Assembly (NCBI GenBank): GCA_022113835.1
Contig: JAILWY010000009.1
Span: 14,112,001-14,176,000, forward strand
Source of the DNA: Atopsyche davidsoni
Taxonomy: Eukaryota > Arthropoda > Insecta > Trichoptera > Hydrobiosidae
Reading direction: 5' to 3'
DNA: 64,000 nt
Shown piece by piece: positions 61,801 through 64,000 of the stretch (positions within the stretch are counted from its first letter, which is position 1; the number at the start of each line of letters is the position of its first letter). The translations under genes and the position numbers were made by a program. The notes under the pieces were generated by a model. The model ran no database searches. It saw nothing but the letters and a program-made list of their open reading frames with translations, and was not told where the DNA came from.

Positions 61801-64000
61801 GTAAGTACTTTTATATATAACTACTAAGATATGCACAGTTTTGCATAGCATTTTTGTTAATCTTTTTTTTTTAAATTTGATACCAGTTCGTGATAAATAA
61901 TTAATAACAGTAATATTTTATCATTTCTTTACATTAATTGATACCCTGAACGCCGTGAGATAAAATCTAATACCACATCATTTATGTCTAGCAAATAACT
62001 GTATAAATATTGTTGGAGATAAGTATGTAAGTCTCCCCTTTTCGTTGGTATTATCATGAATTATAAAACGCTCTTATAAAAGTGAAACTAAATACGTTTA
62101 AATATATATTCAATTATCATCTTCATTCAATTAATAAAATTACTATTTATTCCGTTATCAAGGTTGATAAACTTTGCTTTAAAATACTGTTTATCTGATT
62201 GACTTGTCGATATAAATAAAACATTTTATTACTATAAATGCCGCGGAATATTCCACTAGACTAGACCAACTGGATCTTGTTGCTTCTCACGGAAGTGCAC
62301 ATGTTTTATAAAATGTTTTTCTTTGTCTTTAAGTGATTTATTTTTTTATGATAACTTGTAATTATCAAAGGGAACGATCAATTTAAACACATGACTATTT
62401 ATAAAGATTGGAATTTAAAACTATCGGCTATACAACTAACCGTCATTTTAAAGAAGTGTTGATCTATATAAATATATACTACATTTTTAAATTTGTTTTT
62501 AACATAAAGGTAAGTCAGAAAAGGTTTATTTTGTAATTTCATATACAAATTCTAGGCAAATTTTAGTCGTTTTCATTACTGACAAATTATCGTACAGAGG
62601 CGGAAATAAATAAATAACGTTTCATAATCTTTTGTTAATGCTGGTACAAAAATAGTACTTAGCCACGTCGTCGTTAAAATATACGCTCATTGTTACCATG
62701 ATTTATACTCCACAAAACAATTTCACAATATACCTTTTGAATGAATTTAAATGTAACGAGAAAACGTACGGCTGTGTAATAATTTATTGTTGGTTTATAT
62801 TTAATTCGAAATACGCAAGTAAATATTTTGGATTTGCAATAATATTTTTAGTTCGTGTTGGCAGTCAAGTTTATGGCTGATAACGATAGCTCACCGCTGT
62901 AGAGATAATGCGAAATCAATGCAATTTACCGCACTTTGATATAACAAGGTTAACGATGCATCATAATACTCATTTTAATACCTTGCTATATTTGTAATAA
63001 ATCGTTTATTTTAAACTGTAAAAAACATAATGATTTTTTTAAATGAAATGAAATATTCAGTTTTCAAAATTTGCTTCATAATAAATGAAGTAACACGAAA
63101 TTACTTTTGCAAAGGGTTTTAAAACGGAGAGAGAGGAATTCAAAACGAGGTTTTTTATGCAAATGTAGCATATTAATACTGTGAAATTTTACATTGAAAT
63201 CAAACCTTGAAAAATCACCCCCATCTGTCACGTCACAGATATCCAGTGTTTCCATATAATATCGCTACTGGTATCATCCACCCTCGCCTATCTGAATAAT
63301 GAACAACCCTCAGGCATCAGAATATTAACTAGATTAGTTTTTTTCCATTGTTATTTCCCTATCCATACATGGTGTTTCAGTAAATTATAAATTGAAGACA
63401 TTTTGATTATGCCAATAAAATCAAAGGTTATTTTAAATATAGTAATATAAGTTTTTTAATCGCCTGTTGGGATGATAAATTGAACCGGTGATGTCAGTTA
63501 AGAACCTTCAATTCTATTCAATGTGAAATGCTAAATAATCTTTACAAACGCGTATTAAATTATTAAATGTTTTTTTTTTTGATACGTTAATATTCAATAT
63601 GTAAAATTTTATAATAAGCATGTAAAATTAATTTTGAAACACCATGCAGTTTGACGTCATAGCCTCTGTCGCCACCCAGCCTGTAACTAGCGCGTTTCAA
63701 ATTAAATCTCATCCCTTGTTTTAGGGGTAGGAGGAAGGCGCGCACTGCGAAATTAGTTGACGCATCGATGGGGCGCTTTGGCTAATTTTACTTTTAGACT
63801 TTAGGGTAGATGAATACTTTAGCATTTATCATCTTTTGGAGGTATATGATAATATATTTAATAAAAGCACAAGAACCAAACTACTTTACTTTTTTTAATA
63901 TTACTTGGTTTAATAATTAACTATCTTTTTTAAACCTATAATAATTTTTTACCAAAAAAATAATATTGCTTAAAAATATAAGGATTTTCTATTATGTAGG
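61801..64000. other. AT-rich non-coding stretch after the second micro-exon candidate
   Basis: GC-richer patches at 63220-63300 and 63640-63780 (TGACGTCA at 63652-63659). A weak acceptor-donor fusion ends at 62509 (AAAG|GTAAGT). No gene recognised. Confidence 0.55.

Noticed and set aside
62490..62516. Acceptor-donor fusion AACATAAAG|GTAAGT
   Set aside because: Good donor but A-rich acceptor without a real pyrimidine tract.
1..64000. CRISPR array, bacterial operons, rRNA genes
   Set aside because: No regularly spaced direct repeats with unique spacers, no Shine-Dalgarno-led gene strings and no rRNA motifs; the sequence is eukaryotic.

Overview
The window reads as insect nuclear DNA. It is strongly AT-rich (roughly two thirds A+T by eye) and has long (TA)n tracts, short CCTAA runs like the insect telomere unit, decayed mariner-type transposases, a DUF4817-type transposase relic and one intact Ty3/Gypsy retrotransposon. 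There are no bacterial operons, rRNA genes, CRISPR arrays or convincing tRNA genes. I cannot name the species or order from sequence alone.

Apart from the retrotransposon there is no long host open reading frame. The most economical reading is the inside of one long plus-strand gene, or intergenic DNA beside one. Two tiny exon-like segments sit between strong plus-strand splice signals (30303-30337 and 61775-61800), and their phases are compatible. Two places (around 3005 and 13092) have a splice acceptor fused directly to a splice donor, the hallmark of recursive-splicing 'ratchet' points in long insect introns. A weaker 55-nt exon candidate lies at 1080-1134. The host gene was not recognised.

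Layout: 1-16.6 kb, AT-rich intron-like DNA with several GC-richer islands, microsatellites, a 32-bp palindrome and a (GTAATCA)4 array. 16.7-17.8 kb, a mariner relic, a GC-rich patch and a possible tRNA-derived SINE head. 17.8-25.4 kb, mostly featureless. 25.4-29 kb, a cluster of small elements: a LINE tail, a 201-bp MITE with 30-bp inverted repeats, and a 332-bp DUF4817-type deletion derivative. 30.3 kb, micro-exon candidate. 33.3-39.7 kb, the Gypsy element. 39.7-64 kb, AT-rich DNA with many GC-rich blocks that look like regulatory or conserved non-coding DNA, a second mariner relic (56.4 kb), a structured GC island (59.5 kb) and the second micro-exon candidate (61.8 kb).

The Gypsy element (33341-39722) is the best-supported feature. 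Its two 394-bp LTRs look identical, it has a 4-bp ATAT target duplication, a primer-binding site, a polypurine tract, and intact gag and pol. gag carries three CCHC knuckles. pol has protease, RT, RNase H, a DD35E integrase and a GPF module. It looks young and possibly mobile.

The most interesting structure is in its RNA. The gag-pol overlap holds a T TTA AAC slippery heptamer, an 8-nt spacer and a complete H-type pseudoknot. The leader holds two tandem 61-bp repeats, each forming a hairpin with one compensatory base-pair change and a self-complementary CAGCTG in the loop, resembling a genomic-RNA dimerisation signal.
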